From Pseudomonas sichuanensis (GTDB lineage Bacteria; Pseudomonadota; Gammaproteobacteria; Pseudomonadales; Pseudomonadaceae): a DNA stretch of 64,000 nt. The notes under the pieces were generated by a model. That model was not told where the DNA came from and did no database searches. It worked only from the letters and a program-made list of their open reading frames with translations. The position numbers and the translations under genes are program-made. Each line of letters opens with the position of its first letter. Position 1 is the stretch's first letter. The stretch is from the NCBI RefSeq assembly GCF_003231305.1, contig NZ_QKVM01000031.1, forward strand, positions 1 to 64,000. The letters are read 5' to 3'. Of the stretch, positions 33,196 to 42,641 are shown piece by piece.

Positions 33196-33960
33196 ATGAA
33201 TACCTTTCTCGCGTTTTACCAGAACATCGGCCCGGCATTGACGCTGCTGGTGATGCTCACTTTCCTGCTGGCCGGCGCGGTCAAAGGGGTCATCGGCCTG
33301 GGGTTGCCGACCATCGCCATGGGCCTGCTTGGGCTGGCTATGCCACCGGCGCAGGCTGCGGCGCTGCTGATCGTGCCCTCGACGCTGACCAACCTGTGGC
33401 AACTGGCGGCAGGCGGGCATCTGCGGGCGTTGATGCGGCGCTTGGGCGGGGTGCTGCTGATGATCTTCGTCGGCACCTTGCTGGGCAGTCGCTGGCTGGG
33501 CATCGACAGTGGCCCCTGGGCGGCCCACGCCCTGGGTGGTGCGCTGGTGGTGTACGCGCTGTATGGCCTGATCGGGCCGGGCCTGCGCCTGGCGCGGCAT
33601 CACGAGCGCTGGCTGGGCCCGTTGTGCGGGCTGGTGACGGGGGTGGTCACGGCTGCCACCGGGGTGTTCGTGATACCCGCCGTGCCCTACCTGCAAAGCC
33701 TCGGCCTGAGCCGCGACGAGATGATCCAGGCCCTGGGCCTGTCGTTCACCGTCTCGACCCTGGCGCTGGCCATCGGCCTGGCCGGCCAGGAGGTACTGGA
33801 CGGCCAGGCGCTGGGGGCCTCATTGCTGGTGCTGGCCCCGGCGTTGCTGGGCATGCTCGCCGGTACCTGGCTGAGCAGCCGTATCAGTGCCGCGCTGTTC
33901 AAGCGCTGCTTCTTCATCGGCCTGGCGCTGCTCGGCGGGCACCTGCTGGTCAACGGTTAG
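33196..33960 (+). CDS. TauE/SafE-family anion permease
   Basis: 254 residues, eight helices, with the two TauE repeats (LLAGAVKGVIGLGLPTIAMG and LCGLVTGVVTAATGVFVIP). Family members move sulfite, sulfoacetate or similar organosulfur anions. Substrate not defined. Its 3' end overlaps the convergent monooxygenase gene by 11 bases. Confidence 0.85.
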   Translation: MNTFLAFYQNIGPALTLLVMLTFLLAGAVKGVIGLGLPTIAMGLLGLAMPPAQAAALLIVPSTLTNLWQLAAGGHLRALMRRLGGVLLMIFVGTLLGSRWLGIDSGPWAAHALGGALVVYALYGLIGPGLRLARHHERWLGPLCGLVTGVVTAATGVFVIPAVPYLQSLGLSRDEMIQALGLSFTVSTLALAIGLAGQEVLDGQALGASLLVLAPALLGMLAGTWLSSRISAALFKRCFFIGLALLGGHLLVNG

Positions 33961-34264
33961 CGGAGGAGGCGCTGAGCATTTCAATCATCTGCAGATCGAA
34001 GTCGCGCTCCAGGTACTTCATGCGGTTTTCAAAGAATTCAGCCATGTGCGGCAGGGCCGAGTGCACGTCCAGTGCTGCTTTGTCTGCCCACACCTCGAAG
34101 AACACGAACAGGCTCGGGTCTTCCTTGTCGCGCAGCATGTGGTACTCGATGCAGCCCGGCTCCTGGCGGCTCGGTTCCACGTAGGGGCGGAACAACTGCT
34201 CGAAGGCATCGGACATGTCCGCGCGGGTCTTGGCTTTGAGGATGAAAGCGAACTGCTCGCTCAT
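33950..34264 (-). CDS. Antibiotic biosynthesis monooxygenase-like protein (YgiN type)
   Basis: 104 residues, single ABM ferredoxin-like domain (FAFILKAKTRADMSD, RQEPGCIEYHMLRD, FVFFEVWADKAALDVH). YgiN-type proteins act as quinol monooxygenases and are paired with MdaB; here mdaB is the divergent neighbour (177 bases away), supporting a quinone cycle role. Confidence 0.85.
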   Translation of the reverse strand: MSEQFAFILKAKTRADMSDAFEQLFRPYVEPSRQEPGCIEYHMLRDKEDPSLFVFFEVWADKAALDVHSALPHMAEFFENRMKYLERDFDLQMIEMLSASSANR

Positions 34265-34441
34265 GGTGAGGCCTCTGTGGATGAGAAAGTGAGCAGATTC
34301 TAAGGCAATAATTGGCTGCCAATTCATGATTTACAGGCAAATGTATTTTGCCGTGCCCCGGCTTTATCCACCGCCCGCGACTGCCTAATCTGCCGCCATC
34401 CAATTGACCCGGTCGCCGATGCCGACCCTTCGAGGCACACC

Positions 34442-35032
34442 ATGAAAAATATTCTTCTGCTCAACGGCGGCAAGCAATTCGCCCATTCCGACGGTCGCCT
34501 GAACCAGACCCTGCACGAGGCCGCCCTGGCCCACCTGGACCGCGCCGGTTTCGACCTGAAGCAAACCTTCATCGACGGCGGTTACGACGCCCAGGAAGAA
34601 GTCGAAAAATTCCTTTGGGCCGATGTGATCATCTACCAGATGCCCGGCTGGTGGATGGGCGCACCCTGGACCGTGAAGCAGTACCTCGACGAGGTATTCA
34701 CCGCTGGCCACGGCAGCCTGTATGCCAGCGATGGCCGTACCCGCTCGGACGCTTCGCAGAAGTACGGCAGCGGCGGGCTGATCCACGGCAAGCAGTACAT
34801 GCTGTCGCTGACCTGGAACGCACCCCAGCAGGCGTTCGATGACCCGGAAGACTTTTTCGAAGGCAAGGGCGTGGACGCGGTGTACTTCCCGTTCCACAAG
34901 GCCAACCAGTTCCTCGGCATGACCGGGCTGCCGACCTTCCTGGCGGTGGACGTGATGAAGCGGCCGGATGTGCCGGCGGCGCTGGCGGCGTATGAGCAGC
35001 ATCTGCAAGCGGTGTTCGGCAAGGCCGAGTGA
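34442..35032 (+). CDS. mdaB: NAD(P)H:quinone oxidoreductase MdaB
   Basis: 196 residues, flavodoxin-like fold of the MdaB family (ILLLNGGKQFAHSDGRLN, WADVIIYQMPGWWMGAPWTV, KKY-like GSGGLIHGKQYMLSLTWNAP). FAD-dependent two-electron reduction of quinones, protecting against oxidative stress. Divergent from the YgiN-like gene; followed by a REP pair and a LysR gene on the same strand. Confidence 0.9.
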   Translation: MKNILLLNGGKQFAHSDGRLNQTLHEAALAHLDRAGFDLKQTFIDGGYDAQEEVEKFLWADVIIYQMPGWWMGAPWTVKQYLDEVFTAGHGSLYASDGRTRSDASQKYGSGGLIHGKQYMLSLTWNAPQQAFDDPEDFFEGKGVDAVYFPFHKANQFLGMTGLPTFLAVDVMKRPDVPAALAAYEQHLQAVFGKAE

Positions 35033-35043
35033 TAGGTGCCTGA

Positions 35044-35100
35044 TCGCGGGGCAAGCCCACTCCCACAAGATTGCGTGGGAGCGGGCTTGCCCCGCGATGG
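35044..35100. repeat. REP pair
   Basis: Inverted copies of GCGGGGCAAGCCC(A/G)CTCCCAC between mdaB and the LysR gene. Confidence 0.85.
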
Positions 35101-35169
35101 TTATGCAGGCTTGCGCGCTTGCCGCCCAAACGCTATCTATCAATGCGATCCCCCACCAAGGCCACCTGC

Positions 35170-36075
35170 GTGAAAACCCGCTCCGAAGAACTCCAGGTAT
35201 TCGTCGCCGTCATCGATTGCGGCTCGATCTCCGCCGCTGCCGAGCAGATCGGCCAGACCCCGTCGGCGGTCAGCCGCACCTTGTCGCGCCTGGAGGGCAA
35301 GCTGGGCACCACGCTGGTCAACCGCACCACCCGGCGCATGGACCTGACCGAAGAAGGGCGCTTCTTCCTCGAACGTTCGCGGCAGATCCTCGAGCAGATG
35401 GACGACATGGAAGAGCGCCTGACGATGCACCGCCAGACCCCCTCCGGGCGCCTGCGTATCAATGCTGCCGGGCCGTTCATGTTGCACGCGATCCTGCCCT
35501 GGATCAGCGAGTTCCGTCAGCAGTATCCCGGTATCGAACTTGAACTGAACACCGACGACCTGATCATCGACCTGCTGGAGCAGAGCACCGACGTCGCTAT
35601 CCGCATCGGTGAGCTGGCCGACTCCAGCCTGCATGCCCGGGCGCTGGGCTGCAGCCCGGTACAGGTGCTCGCCAGCCCTGCGTACCTGGCCCGGCACGGC
35701 ACCCCGCAGAACGTCGAGGACCTCGCCGAGCATTGCCTGCTCGGTTTCAGCGCCCCCGAGTCGCTCAACCAGTGGCCGCTGCGCCACGCCCAGGGCGAGC
35801 GCTGGGCGATCCGCCCGCAGTTGCTCGCGTCCAGCGGCGAGACCCTGCGCCAGTTGGCCATCGCCGGGGAAGGCATCGTCAGCCTGTCGCACTTCATGAC
35901 CCACGAAGACATCCGCGCCGGCCGCTTGCAGGTGCTGCTGGCGGAGCACAACAACGGCTATCGCCAGCCGATCCACGCGGTCTACTACCGCAATACCCAG
36001 CTGGCCCTGCGCATTCAGTGCTTCCTTGACTTCATCCAGGCCAAGCTGGCGGCGTACGCCTGCGCAGTTGCCTGA
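35170..36075 (+). CDS. LysR-family transcriptional regulator
   Basis: 301 residues from GTG 35170 (ATG 35143 adds nine). HTH (LQVFVAVIDCGSISAAAEQ, QTPSAVSRTLSRLEGKLG) and effector domain with the CrgA/DhcR type pattern. Downstream of mdaB on the same strand, so a possible regulator of the quinone reductase pair; this is only positional inference. Confidence 0.85.
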   Translation: MKTRSEELQVFVAVIDCGSISAAAEQIGQTPSAVSRTLSRLEGKLGTTLVNRTTRRMDLTEEGRFFLERSRQILEQMDDMEERLTMHRQTPSGRLRINAAGPFMLHAILPWISEFRQQYPGIELELNTDDLIIDLLEQSTDVAIRIGELADSSLHARALGCSPVQVLASPAYLARHGTPQNVEDLAEHCLLGFSAPESLNQWPLRHAQGERWAIRPQLLASSGETLRQLAIAGEGIVSLSHFMTHEDIRAGRLQVLLAEHNNGYRQPIHAVYYRNTQLALRIQCFLDFIQAKLAAYACAVA

Positions 36076-36184
36076 ATGCGACAACTGCTGCCCGTCGGCG
36101 GCGGAAATTTCCTGCGGTGTTTGCTTAGTCGGAGCGCTTCGGCCTTAATGACTGATCAACAAAAACAACACCAAGGAAGTGCCC

Positions 36185-37852
36185 ATGCGTCTTGTCATGT
36201 TCCAGCCATTGGCCCTCGGGGCCGCGATCCTGAGCTGTTCCTCTGCTTTTGCCGTGACGCTGGAAGGCGGCGCGGTGGCCGCGCCTGATCAATATGGCGC
36301 ACAGGTGGCTGCCGATATCCTCAAGAAGGGCGGCAACGCGGTAGACGCCGCCGTCGCCACCGCCTTCACCCTCGCCGTCACCTACCCCGAGGCCGGCAAC
36401 ATCGGCGGCGGTGGTTTCATGACCCTGTTCGTCGACGGCAAACCGTACTTCCTCGACTACCGCGAAGTGGCCCCCAAGGCCGCCACCAAGACCATGTACC
36501 TGGATGACAAGGGCGAGGTGATCGAGAACCTGAGCCTGGTCGGCGTGCGTGCAGCCGGCGTGCCGGGCACGGTGATGGGCCTATGGGAGGCGCACCAGAA
36601 GTTCGGCAAGCTCAAGTGGAGCGAGCTGCTCACCCCCGCGATCGGCTATGCGAAGAACGGCTTCAAGATTGCCCAGAAGCAGTACCAGTACCGCGACGAC
36701 GCCCAGGGCCTGTTCAAGACCGCCACCAACTTCAATGATTACTTCGGCAGCATGAAGGTGGGTGAGCTGTTCAAGCAGCCGGAGCTGGCGCAGACCCTGG
36801 AACGCATCGCCGACAAGGGCGTCAGCGAGTTCTACCAGGGCAAGACCGCCGACCTGCTGGTGGCGCAGATGCAGGCCGACAAGGGCCTGATCACCAAGGA
36901 AGACCTCAAGGACTACAAGGCGCTGTGGCGCAACCCGATGGCCATCGACTGGCGCGGCAACGTGGTCTACACCGCGCCGCCGCCGAGTTCTGGCGGCGTC
37001 GCCCTGGCCCAGCTGCTGGGCATCAAGGAAGACCGTGCGGCGGACTTCAAGGGCGTCGAGCACAACTCGGCCAAGTACATCCACCTGCTGGCCGAAATCG
37101 AGAAGCGCGTGTTCGCCGACCGCGCCGACTACCTGGGTGACCCCGCCTTCACCCAGGTGCCGGTGGACAAGCTAGTCGCCAAGGACTACCTGGCCAAGCG
37201 CGCAGAGCAGGTCAACCCGAATGCGATCTCCGAGACCGACAAGGTCAAGCCGGGCCTGGAGCCGCACCAGACCACGCACTTCTCCATCGTCGACAAGCAG
37301 GGCAACGCGGTGAGCAACACCTACACCCTCAACCTCGACTACGGCAGCGGCGTGGTGGTGAAGGGCGCAGGCTTCCTGCTCAACGACGAGATGGATGACT
37401 TCAGCGCCAAGCCCGGTGCGGCCAACGCCTTCGGCGTGGTGGGCGGTGACGCCAACGCCATCGCCCCGGGCAAGCGCATGCTCTCGTCCATGAGCCCGAC
37501 CCTGGTGACCCGTGACGGCAAGGTGGTGCTGGTGGTGGGCACGCCGGGCGGTTCGCGGATCTTCACCTCGATCTTCCAGGTGATGAACAACCTGTATGAC
37601 TACCACATGCCGCTGGAGAAATCGGTGGCGGCGCAGCGGGTGCATCACCAGTTGCTGCCCAAGGACACCATCTACTTCGACAGCTATGCGCCGCTCACCG
37701 GCAAGGTGGCCGATGACCTGAAGAAGATGGGGTATGTGCTGGAAGACCAGGGCTGGGAGATGGGCGATATCCAGGCGATCCGGGTGACCGGGGAGAAGCT
37801 GGAGACTGCTTCCGACCCGCGTGGGCGGGGCGTGGGGATGATCGTCAAATAG
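36185..37852 (+). CDS. ggt: Gamma-glutamyltranspeptidase
   Basis: Periplasmic enzyme, about 555 residues, signal peptide ending in SSAFA. Autocatalytic cleavage before Thr in PHQTTHFSIVDKQGNAVS gives the two subunits; the lid and the GSRIFTSIFQV stretch are conserved, as is YPEAGNIGGGGFM. Hydrolyses glutathione and gamma-glutamyl compounds. ATG 36185 preferred over GTG 36179. REP elements follow. Confidence 0.92.
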   Translation: MRLVMFQPLALGAAILSCSSAFAVTLEGGAVAAPDQYGAQVAADILKKGGNAVDAAVATAFTLAVTYPEAGNIGGGGFMTLFVDGKPYFLDYREVAPKAATKTMYLDDKGEVIENLSLVGVRAAGVPGTVMGLWEAHQKFGKLKWSELLTPAIGYAKNGFKIAQKQYQYRDDAQGLFKTATNFNDYFGSMKVGELFKQPELAQTLERIADKGVSEFYQGKTADLLVAQMQADKGLITKEDLKDYKALWRNPMAIDWRGNVVYTAPPPSSGGVALAQLLGIKEDRAADFKGVEHNSAKYIHLLAEIEKRVFADRADYLGDPAFTQVPVDKLVAKDYLAKRAEQVNPNAISETDKVKPGLEPHQTTHFSIVDKQGNAVSNTYTLNLDYGSGVVVKGAGFLLNDEMDDFSAKPGAANAFGVVGGDANAIAPGKRMLSSMSPTLVTRDGKVVLVVGTPGGSRIFTSIFQVMNNLYDYHMPLEKSVAAQRVHHQLLPKDTIYFDSYAPLTGKVADDLKKMGYVLEDQGWEMGDIQAIRVTGEKLETASDPRGRGVGMIVK

Positions 37853-37868
37853 GGCAGGGGTGAAATGA

Positions 37869-37920
37869 TCGCGGGGCAAGCCCGCTCCCACGACCTGTGG
37901 GAGCGGGCTTGCCCCGCGAC
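37869..37920. repeat. REP pair
   Basis: Tight inverted pair GCGGGGCAAGCCCGCTCCCAC / GTGGGAGCGGGCTTGCCCCGC between the convergent ggt and chemoreceptor genes; may double as a terminator. Confidence 0.9.
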
Positions 37921-37931
37921 GCTTTTGTGGA

Positions 37932-39851
37932 TCAGACGCGGAACTGGCTGACCAGTGTCTGCAGGTGACCCCCCAGGCGCGCCAGCTCCACGCTGGAGGC
38001 CGCGGTTTCATCACTGGCCGCTGCGGTCTGCTCCGATACATCACGCACATTCAGGATGCTGCGGCTGATCTCTTCGGCCACGGCGCTCTGCTGCTCGGCG
38101 GCGGCGGCGATCTGCTGGTTCATCGACTGGATGTTCGACACCGTACGGGTGATGTTCTCCAGCGAGCCACCGGCCTTGCGCGCCAGCTCCACACTGCTGT
38201 CGGTCAGGCTGCGGCTGCCGTTCATCGCTTCGGCGACTTGCTGGGTGCCGTGCTGCAGGCTGGCGATCAGGCCTTCGATTTCTTCGGTCGATTGCTGGGT
38301 GCGCTGGGCCAGGCCGCGCACTTCGTCGGCGACCACCGCAAAGCCACGCCCGGCTTCACCGGCACGGGCCGCTTCGATGGCGGCATTGAGGGCCAGCAGG
38401 TTGGTCTGCTCGGCCACCGACTTGATCACATCCATCACACTGCCGATCTTCTGGCTTTCCTGCTGCAGCAGGGTCATGGCGTCGGTGGAGCGTTTGACTT
38501 CCTGGGCCAGGCGTTCGATCTGGCTGATCGCCTCACCCACCACCTTGTCGCCGCCGCGGGCTTCGCCGTCGGCATTGGTCGCGGCAAAGGCCGCTTGTTC
38601 GGCATTGCGCGCCACTTCCTGCACGGTGGCGGCCATTTCGTGCATGGCGGTGGCCACCTGGTCGGTCTCGACCTTCTGGCTGTTGGCACCGGCGCTGGTC
38701 TGCTCGGTCACCGCCGACAGCTCTTCGGCGGCGCTGGCGATCTGGGTGACGCCGTCGCGGATACCGGTGATCAGTTCACGCAAGGTGGTGCCCATGCGGC
38801 CGATGCCCTGTTGCAGCACGCCGAGCTCGTCGCGGCGGGTTACGCGCAGGTTCTGGGTGAGGTCGCCGCCGGCGATCTGCTCCACGGCCTGCAGGGTTTC
38901 GCGCAGCGGGCGGGTGATCTGACGGGTGATGATCACTGCCGCCAGCACGCCGACCAGCAGTGCCAGCAGCGTGGCGGAGATTTGCATGCTGCGGGCCTGG
39001 GCGCTTTCGATGTCGCGGCGTTCAATCTGGATCTGGTACAGCGCGTCGCTGCGCTTGACGATGTCGGCGCCCTGCACGGTCATTTCGGCGCGGGCGGTGG
39101 CGATGCTGGCCACGGCGTCGCGGAACTGGCGCACGGCGTCACGGTAGCTCAGCACCGATTGCTCGAACTGGCCAAGGCGCGTCGCTTCGTTGGGCAGCTG
39201 GCCCTTGAGGCTGTTGGCCTCGGCCAGCGCGGCATCCAGCTGGCGCAGGGCGGCCTGCTCGTTGGCGGCGCTGTTGTCGGCGATGTAGCCACGCACGTCG
39301 ATGCGCACCTGCAGCAGTTGCTGGCGTGCCTTGCTGATCAACTGATACTGGGCCAGGCGCACGCTGTCGCTCTCGGCGCGTGCCATGACATCCTGGCTCA
39401 GGGTGTCCATGGCTTCGTCGGCCTTGACGGCCGAGGCGGTCATCACTTCACGGGCGGCCAGCGAGGCCTTGTAGCCTGCGCGCATCTTGTTCAGCGAGAC
39501 CTTGTACTCGCTGATGGTCTGGCCCAGCTCGCGCAGCAGCTTGACGTTCTCGGGGCTCTTGAAGGTGCTGGCCAGGTATTCCTGCTGCTTGCTGAATGCG
39601 TCCAGCTTGGCCTGGGTGTTGGCCGCCGCTGCGTCGTCGCCGTTGGCGATCATGTATTGCAGGCGGGCGATGCGCAGGTCGGTCAGGTCTTTGTTGAGCT
39701 GGCCGATGTCGCCCATCCAGTTGCTGCGGTCGATCAGGCTGCCCAGGCTGTTCCAGCCGGTCAGGGCCAGCAGGCCGGTCAGTACCAGCACCAGGCCGAA
39801 GCCCAGGCCGAGTTTGAGGTTGACGCTGATGTTGGCGAACCAGCTGTTCAT
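37932..39851 (-). CDS. mcpS: Chemoreceptor with helical bimodular sensor (McpS-like)
   Basis: 639 residues: membrane helix 1 (about 12-32), a large all-helical periplasmic part of about 255 residues (HBM type), helix 2 (about 292-312), HAMP, and the signalling hairpin with EQTNLLALNAAIEAARAGEA and GRGFAVVADEVR. McpS of P. putida KT2440 binds TCA-cycle intermediates such as malate and succinate; the neighbourhood (ggt, zinc peptidase, pcaHG) agrees with that gene from memory. Ligand assignment is inferred. No CheR-binding pentapeptide at the C-terminus. Confidence 0.8.
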   Translation of the reverse strand: MNSWFANISVNLKLGLGFGLVLVLTGLLALTGWNSLGSLIDRSNWMGDIGQLNKDLTDLRIARLQYMIANGDDAAAANTQAKLDAFSKQQEYLASTFKSPENVKLLRELGQTISEYKVSLNKMRAGYKASLAAREVMTASAVKADEAMDTLSQDVMARAESDSVRLAQYQLISKARQQLLQVRIDVRGYIADNSAANEQAALRQLDAALAEANSLKGQLPNEATRLGQFEQSVLSYRDAVRQFRDAVASIATARAEMTVQGADIVKRSDALYQIQIERRDIESAQARSMQISATLLALLVGVLAAVIITRQITRPLRETLQAVEQIAGGDLTQNLRVTRRDELGVLQQGIGRMGTTLRELITGIRDGVTQIASAAEELSAVTEQTSAGANSQKVETDQVATAMHEMAATVQEVARNAEQAAFAATNADGEARGGDKVVGEAISQIERLAQEVKRSTDAMTLLQQESQKIGSVMDVIKSVAEQTNLLALNAAIEAARAGEAGRGFAVVADEVRGLAQRTQQSTEEIEGLIASLQHGTQQVAEAMNGSRSLTDSSVELARKAGGSLENITRTVSNIQSMNQQIAAAAEQQSAVAEEISRSILNVRDVSEQTAAASDETAASSVELARLGGHLQTLVSQFRV

Positions 39852-40020
39852 GCACGCTCTCCCAGAAAATGATTTCGCTCACTTGATCTCAATCGCTGGG
39901 CGTTATTGTTGTGGGAGCCCTGCCGATTCGTGCAGGGGTTATCGGCAGGGCAGGGGTAAGCTGAAACGCTTTTTCAGCAGATTTGTAACTGCCTGAAAAC
40001 GTTTGCTTTCTATCGAACTG

Positions 40021-40127
40021 ATCGCGGGGCAAGCCCGCTCCCACGCAATGGACTGCGCCCTAGAAGTTGGTCACCAATCCAAACCTTGTTGCAGTCGACT
40101 GCGTGGGAGCGGGCTTGCCCCGCGATG
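40021..40127. repeat. REP pair with long spacer
   Basis: Inverted REP copies at 40021-40046 and 40101-40127 between the chemoreceptor promoter and the zinc peptidase gene's 3' end. Confidence 0.85.
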
Positions 40128-40128
40128 G

Positions 40129-41019
40129 TCAAAGACTACGCGCGCTGAAAGTATCGCACTGGTTCACATCACCATTGCCGAACCCGGCCTTGAACCAGCG
40201 CACCCGCTGTTGCGAGGTGCCGTGGGTGAACGAGTCGGGTACCACACGCCCCTGGCCCTGCTGCTGCAGGCGGTCGTCGCCGATGGCATTGGCGGCGTTC
40301 AAGGCTTCCTCCACGTCCCCCGGCTCCAACCAGTTCAGGCGCTTTTGCGCCTGGTAGGCCCAGACGCCGGCCAGGCAGTCGGCCTGCAGCTCCTGGCGCA
40401 CCAGCAAGCCATTGTCGCCCTCCAGGCGCTGGCCGCTGCGGCGAGCGGCGTCGACCTTGGCCGAGACCCCGAGCAGGGTCTGCACGTGATGGCCGATTTC
40501 GTGGGCGATCACATAGGCCTGGGCGAAGTCGCCGGCGGCGGCAAAGCGGGTTTCCATTTCGCGGAAGAAGCTCATGTCCAGGTACACGCGCTGGTCGGCC
40601 GGGCAGTAGAACGGCCCGACCGCCGCCGAGGCGAAACCACAGGCCGAGTTGACCTGGCCGCTGAACAGCACCAGTTTCGGGTCGCGGTACTGTTTGCCAG
40701 CCTGGGCGAACAAGGCTTTCCAGGTGTCTTCGGTGTCGCCGAGGATCGAGGCGACGAACGCTGCCTGCTCGTCGTTGGCGGGTGGTGCCTTGCTACCGAC
40801 ATTGGCCGGCGCGGTCTGTTGCTGCTGGTCCATCTGCCCGGCCAGCTGGCCGAGGATCTGCAGCGGGTCCTGCCCGGTGAGCCAGCCGATGCCGACGATC
40901 AACAGGATGGCGCCGAGCCCCAGGCCCTTGCCGCCGCCGAAACGCATGCCGCCGCCACCGCCACCTTCGCCGCGGGCATCGACCACGTTGTCGCTGCGTC
41001 GGCCTTTTCGCCATTCCAT
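40129..41019 (-). CDS. Neutral zinc metallopeptidase family protein (YpfJ-like)
   Basis: 296 residues: short cytoplasmic Gly-rich N-terminus, one membrane helix (about 30-47), linker, and a periplasmic zincin domain with VIAHEIGHHVQTLLG and the downstream Glu in RQELQADCLAG. Conserved NSACGFASAAVGPFYCP. Substrate unknown. Transcribed away from pcaH. Confidence 0.85.
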   Translation of the reverse strand: MEWRKGRRSDNVVDARGEGGGGGGMRFGGGKGLGLGAILLIVGIGWLTGQDPLQILGQLAGQMDQQQQTAPANVGSKAPPANDEQAAFVASILGDTEDTWKALFAQAGKQYRDPKLVLFSGQVNSACGFASAAVGPFYCPADQRVYLDMSFFREMETRFAAAGDFAQAYVIAHEIGHHVQTLLGVSAKVDAARRSGQRLEGDNGLLVRQELQADCLAGVWAYQAQKRLNWLEPGDVEEALNAANAIGDDRLQQQGQGRVVPDSFTHGTSQQRVRWFKAGFGNGDVNQCDTFSARSL

Positions 41020-41099
41020 GTGCTGCTCTCCAGTTTTTGAAACATGAAGTCAAAAGATTAGTTCAGCGCCACGCTGGCCGTTGAGCTAAGCGCAGGCAC

Positions 41100-41115
41100 A
41101 TAACCAAATGGTTAT
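41100..41115. promoter_or_regulatory. PcaQ-type operator upstream of pcaH
   Basis: ATAACC-AAAT-GGTTAT, a perfect palindrome about 105 bases before pcaH. It matches the ATAACC-N4-GGTTAA consensus reported for the LysR regulator PcaQ in rhizobia. Confidence 0.6.
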
Positions 41116-41220
41116 ACCTGTGACCGCTGAATTCAATATTCATCCCGTCGTACCTGCCGGAAACTGCAAGTCCGCCTGCCACGCCCAGGCGACTCCATAA
41201 TTCCAATAGAGGTAACCGGC

Positions 41221-41940
41221 ATGCCTGCCCAGGACACCAGCCGTTTCGTGATCCGTGATCGCAACTGGCACCCCAAGGCCTTCACCCCCGACTACAAGAC
41301 TTCGATCGCTCGCTCGCCGCGCCAGGCGTTGGTGAGCATCCCGCAGTCGATCAGCGAAAGCACCGGCCCGGACTTTTCCCACCTGCGCTTCGGCGAGCAT
41401 GACCACGACCTGCTGCTGAACTTCAACAACGGTGGCCTGCCGATCGGCGAGCGGATCATCGTCGCCGGCCGCGTGGTCGACCAGTACGGCAAACCGGTGC
41501 CCAACACCCTGGTGGAAATGTGGCAGGCCAACGCCGGTGGCCGCTACCGGCACAAGAACGACCGCTACCTGGCGCCGCTGGACCCGAACTTCGGCGGCGT
41601 CGGCCGCTGCCTGACCGACCGTGACGGCTATTACAGCTTCCGCACCATCAAGCCCGGCCCGTACCCGTGGCGCAATGGCCCCAACGACTGGCGCCCGGCG
41701 CATATCCACTTCTCCGTCAGCGGCCCGTCGATCGCCACCAAGCTGATCACCCAGCTGTATTTCGAGGGTGACCCGCTGATCCCGATGTGCCCGATCGTCA
41801 AGTCGATCGCCAACCCGGATGCAGTCGAGCGGCTGATCGCCAGGCTCGACATGAGCCACGCCAACCCTATGGATTGCCTGGCCTATCGCTTCGACATCGT
41901 CCTGCGCGGCCAGCGCCAGACCCACTTCGAAAACCGCTGA
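41221..41940 (+). CDS. pcaH: Protocatechuate 3,4-dioxygenase beta subunit
   Basis: 239 residues. Holds the non-heme Fe(III) ligands: Tyr in DRYLAPLDP, Tyr in GPYPWRN and two His in WRPAHIHFSV. Together with PcaG it opens protocatechuate between the hydroxyls to beta-carboxymuconate in the beta-ketoadipate pathway. It is 11 bases upstream of pcaG. Regulatory palindrome upstream. The other pca genes are not in the window. Confidence 0.95.
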   Translation: MPAQDTSRFVIRDRNWHPKAFTPDYKTSIARSPRQALVSIPQSISESTGPDFSHLRFGEHDHDLLLNFNNGGLPIGERIIVAGRVVDQYGKPVPNTLVEMWQANAGGRYRHKNDRYLAPLDPNFGGVGRCLTDRDGYYSFRTIKPGPYPWRNGPNDWRPAHIHFSVSGPSIATKLITQLYFEGDPLIPMCPIVKSIANPDAVERLIARLDMSHANPMDCLAYRFDIVLRGQRQTHFENR

Positions 41941-41951
41941 GGATCACCGTC

Positions 41952-42557
41952 ATGCCTATCGAACTGCTGCCGGAAACCCCCTCGCAGACCGCCGGCCCCT
42001 ACGTACACATCGGCCTGGCCCTGGAAGCGGCCGGCAACCCGACCCGTGACCAGGAAATCTGGAACCGCCTGGCCAAGGCCGATGCCCCGGGTGAGCACAT
42101 CCTGCTGATCGGCCAGGTGTACGACGGCAATGGCCACCTGGTGCGCGATTCGTTCCTGGAAATCTGGCAGGCCGACGCCAGCGGCCTGTACCAGGACGAC
42201 TACAACCAGGAGAACGTCTTCAACAGCTTCGGCCGCACCGCCACCACCTTCGATGCTGGTGAATGGACCTTGCACACGGTCAAGCCGGGTGTGGTGAACA
42301 ACGCCGCGGGCGTGCCCATGGCGCCGCACATCAACATCAGCCTGTTTGCCCGGGGGATCAACATCCACCTGCACACGCGGTTGTATTTCGATGACGAGGG
42401 CGAGGCGAACGCGAAGTGCCCGGTGCTCAACCTGATCGAGCAGCCGCAGCGGCGCGAGACGCTGATTGCCAGGCGCTGCGAAGTGGAGGGGAAGACGGCG
42501 TATCGCTTCGATATCCGTATTCAGGGGGAAGGGGAGACGGTGTTCTTCGACTTCTGA
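41952..42557 (+). CDS. pcaG: Protocatechuate 3,4-dioxygenase alpha subunit
   Basis: 201 residues from ATG 41952. Same fold as PcaH but without the iron ligands (the HIHF pattern is replaced by PHINISLFARG); contributes substrate-pocket residues. Early TPSQTAGPYVHIGLA is typical. Followed by a REP pair. Confidence 0.95.
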   Translation: MPIELLPETPSQTAGPYVHIGLALEAAGNPTRDQEIWNRLAKADAPGEHILLIGQVYDGNGHLVRDSFLEIWQADASGLYQDDYNQENVFNSFGRTATTFDAGEWTLHTVKPGVVNNAAGVPMAPHINISLFARGINIHLHTRLYFDDEGEANAKCPVLNLIEQPQRRETLIARRCEVEGKTAYRFDIRIQGEGETVFFDF

Positions 42558-42569
42558 CCTGAGCAACGC

Positions 42570-42639
42570 ATCGCGGGGCAAGCCCGCTCCCACGAAAGCC
42601 TTGCACAAGGCCAGTGGGAGCGGGCTTGCCCCGCGATGG
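42570..42639. repeat. REP pair
   Basis: Inverted copies at 42570-42594 and 42613-42639 between the convergent pcaG and trmA genes. Confidence 0.88.
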
Positions 42640-42641
42640 TT

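Noticed and set aside
37965..39872. 635-codon plus-strand frame opposite the chemoreceptor
   Set aside because: Gly/Leu/His repeats caused by antisense reading of the chemoreceptor; the minus-strand frame has all family motifs.
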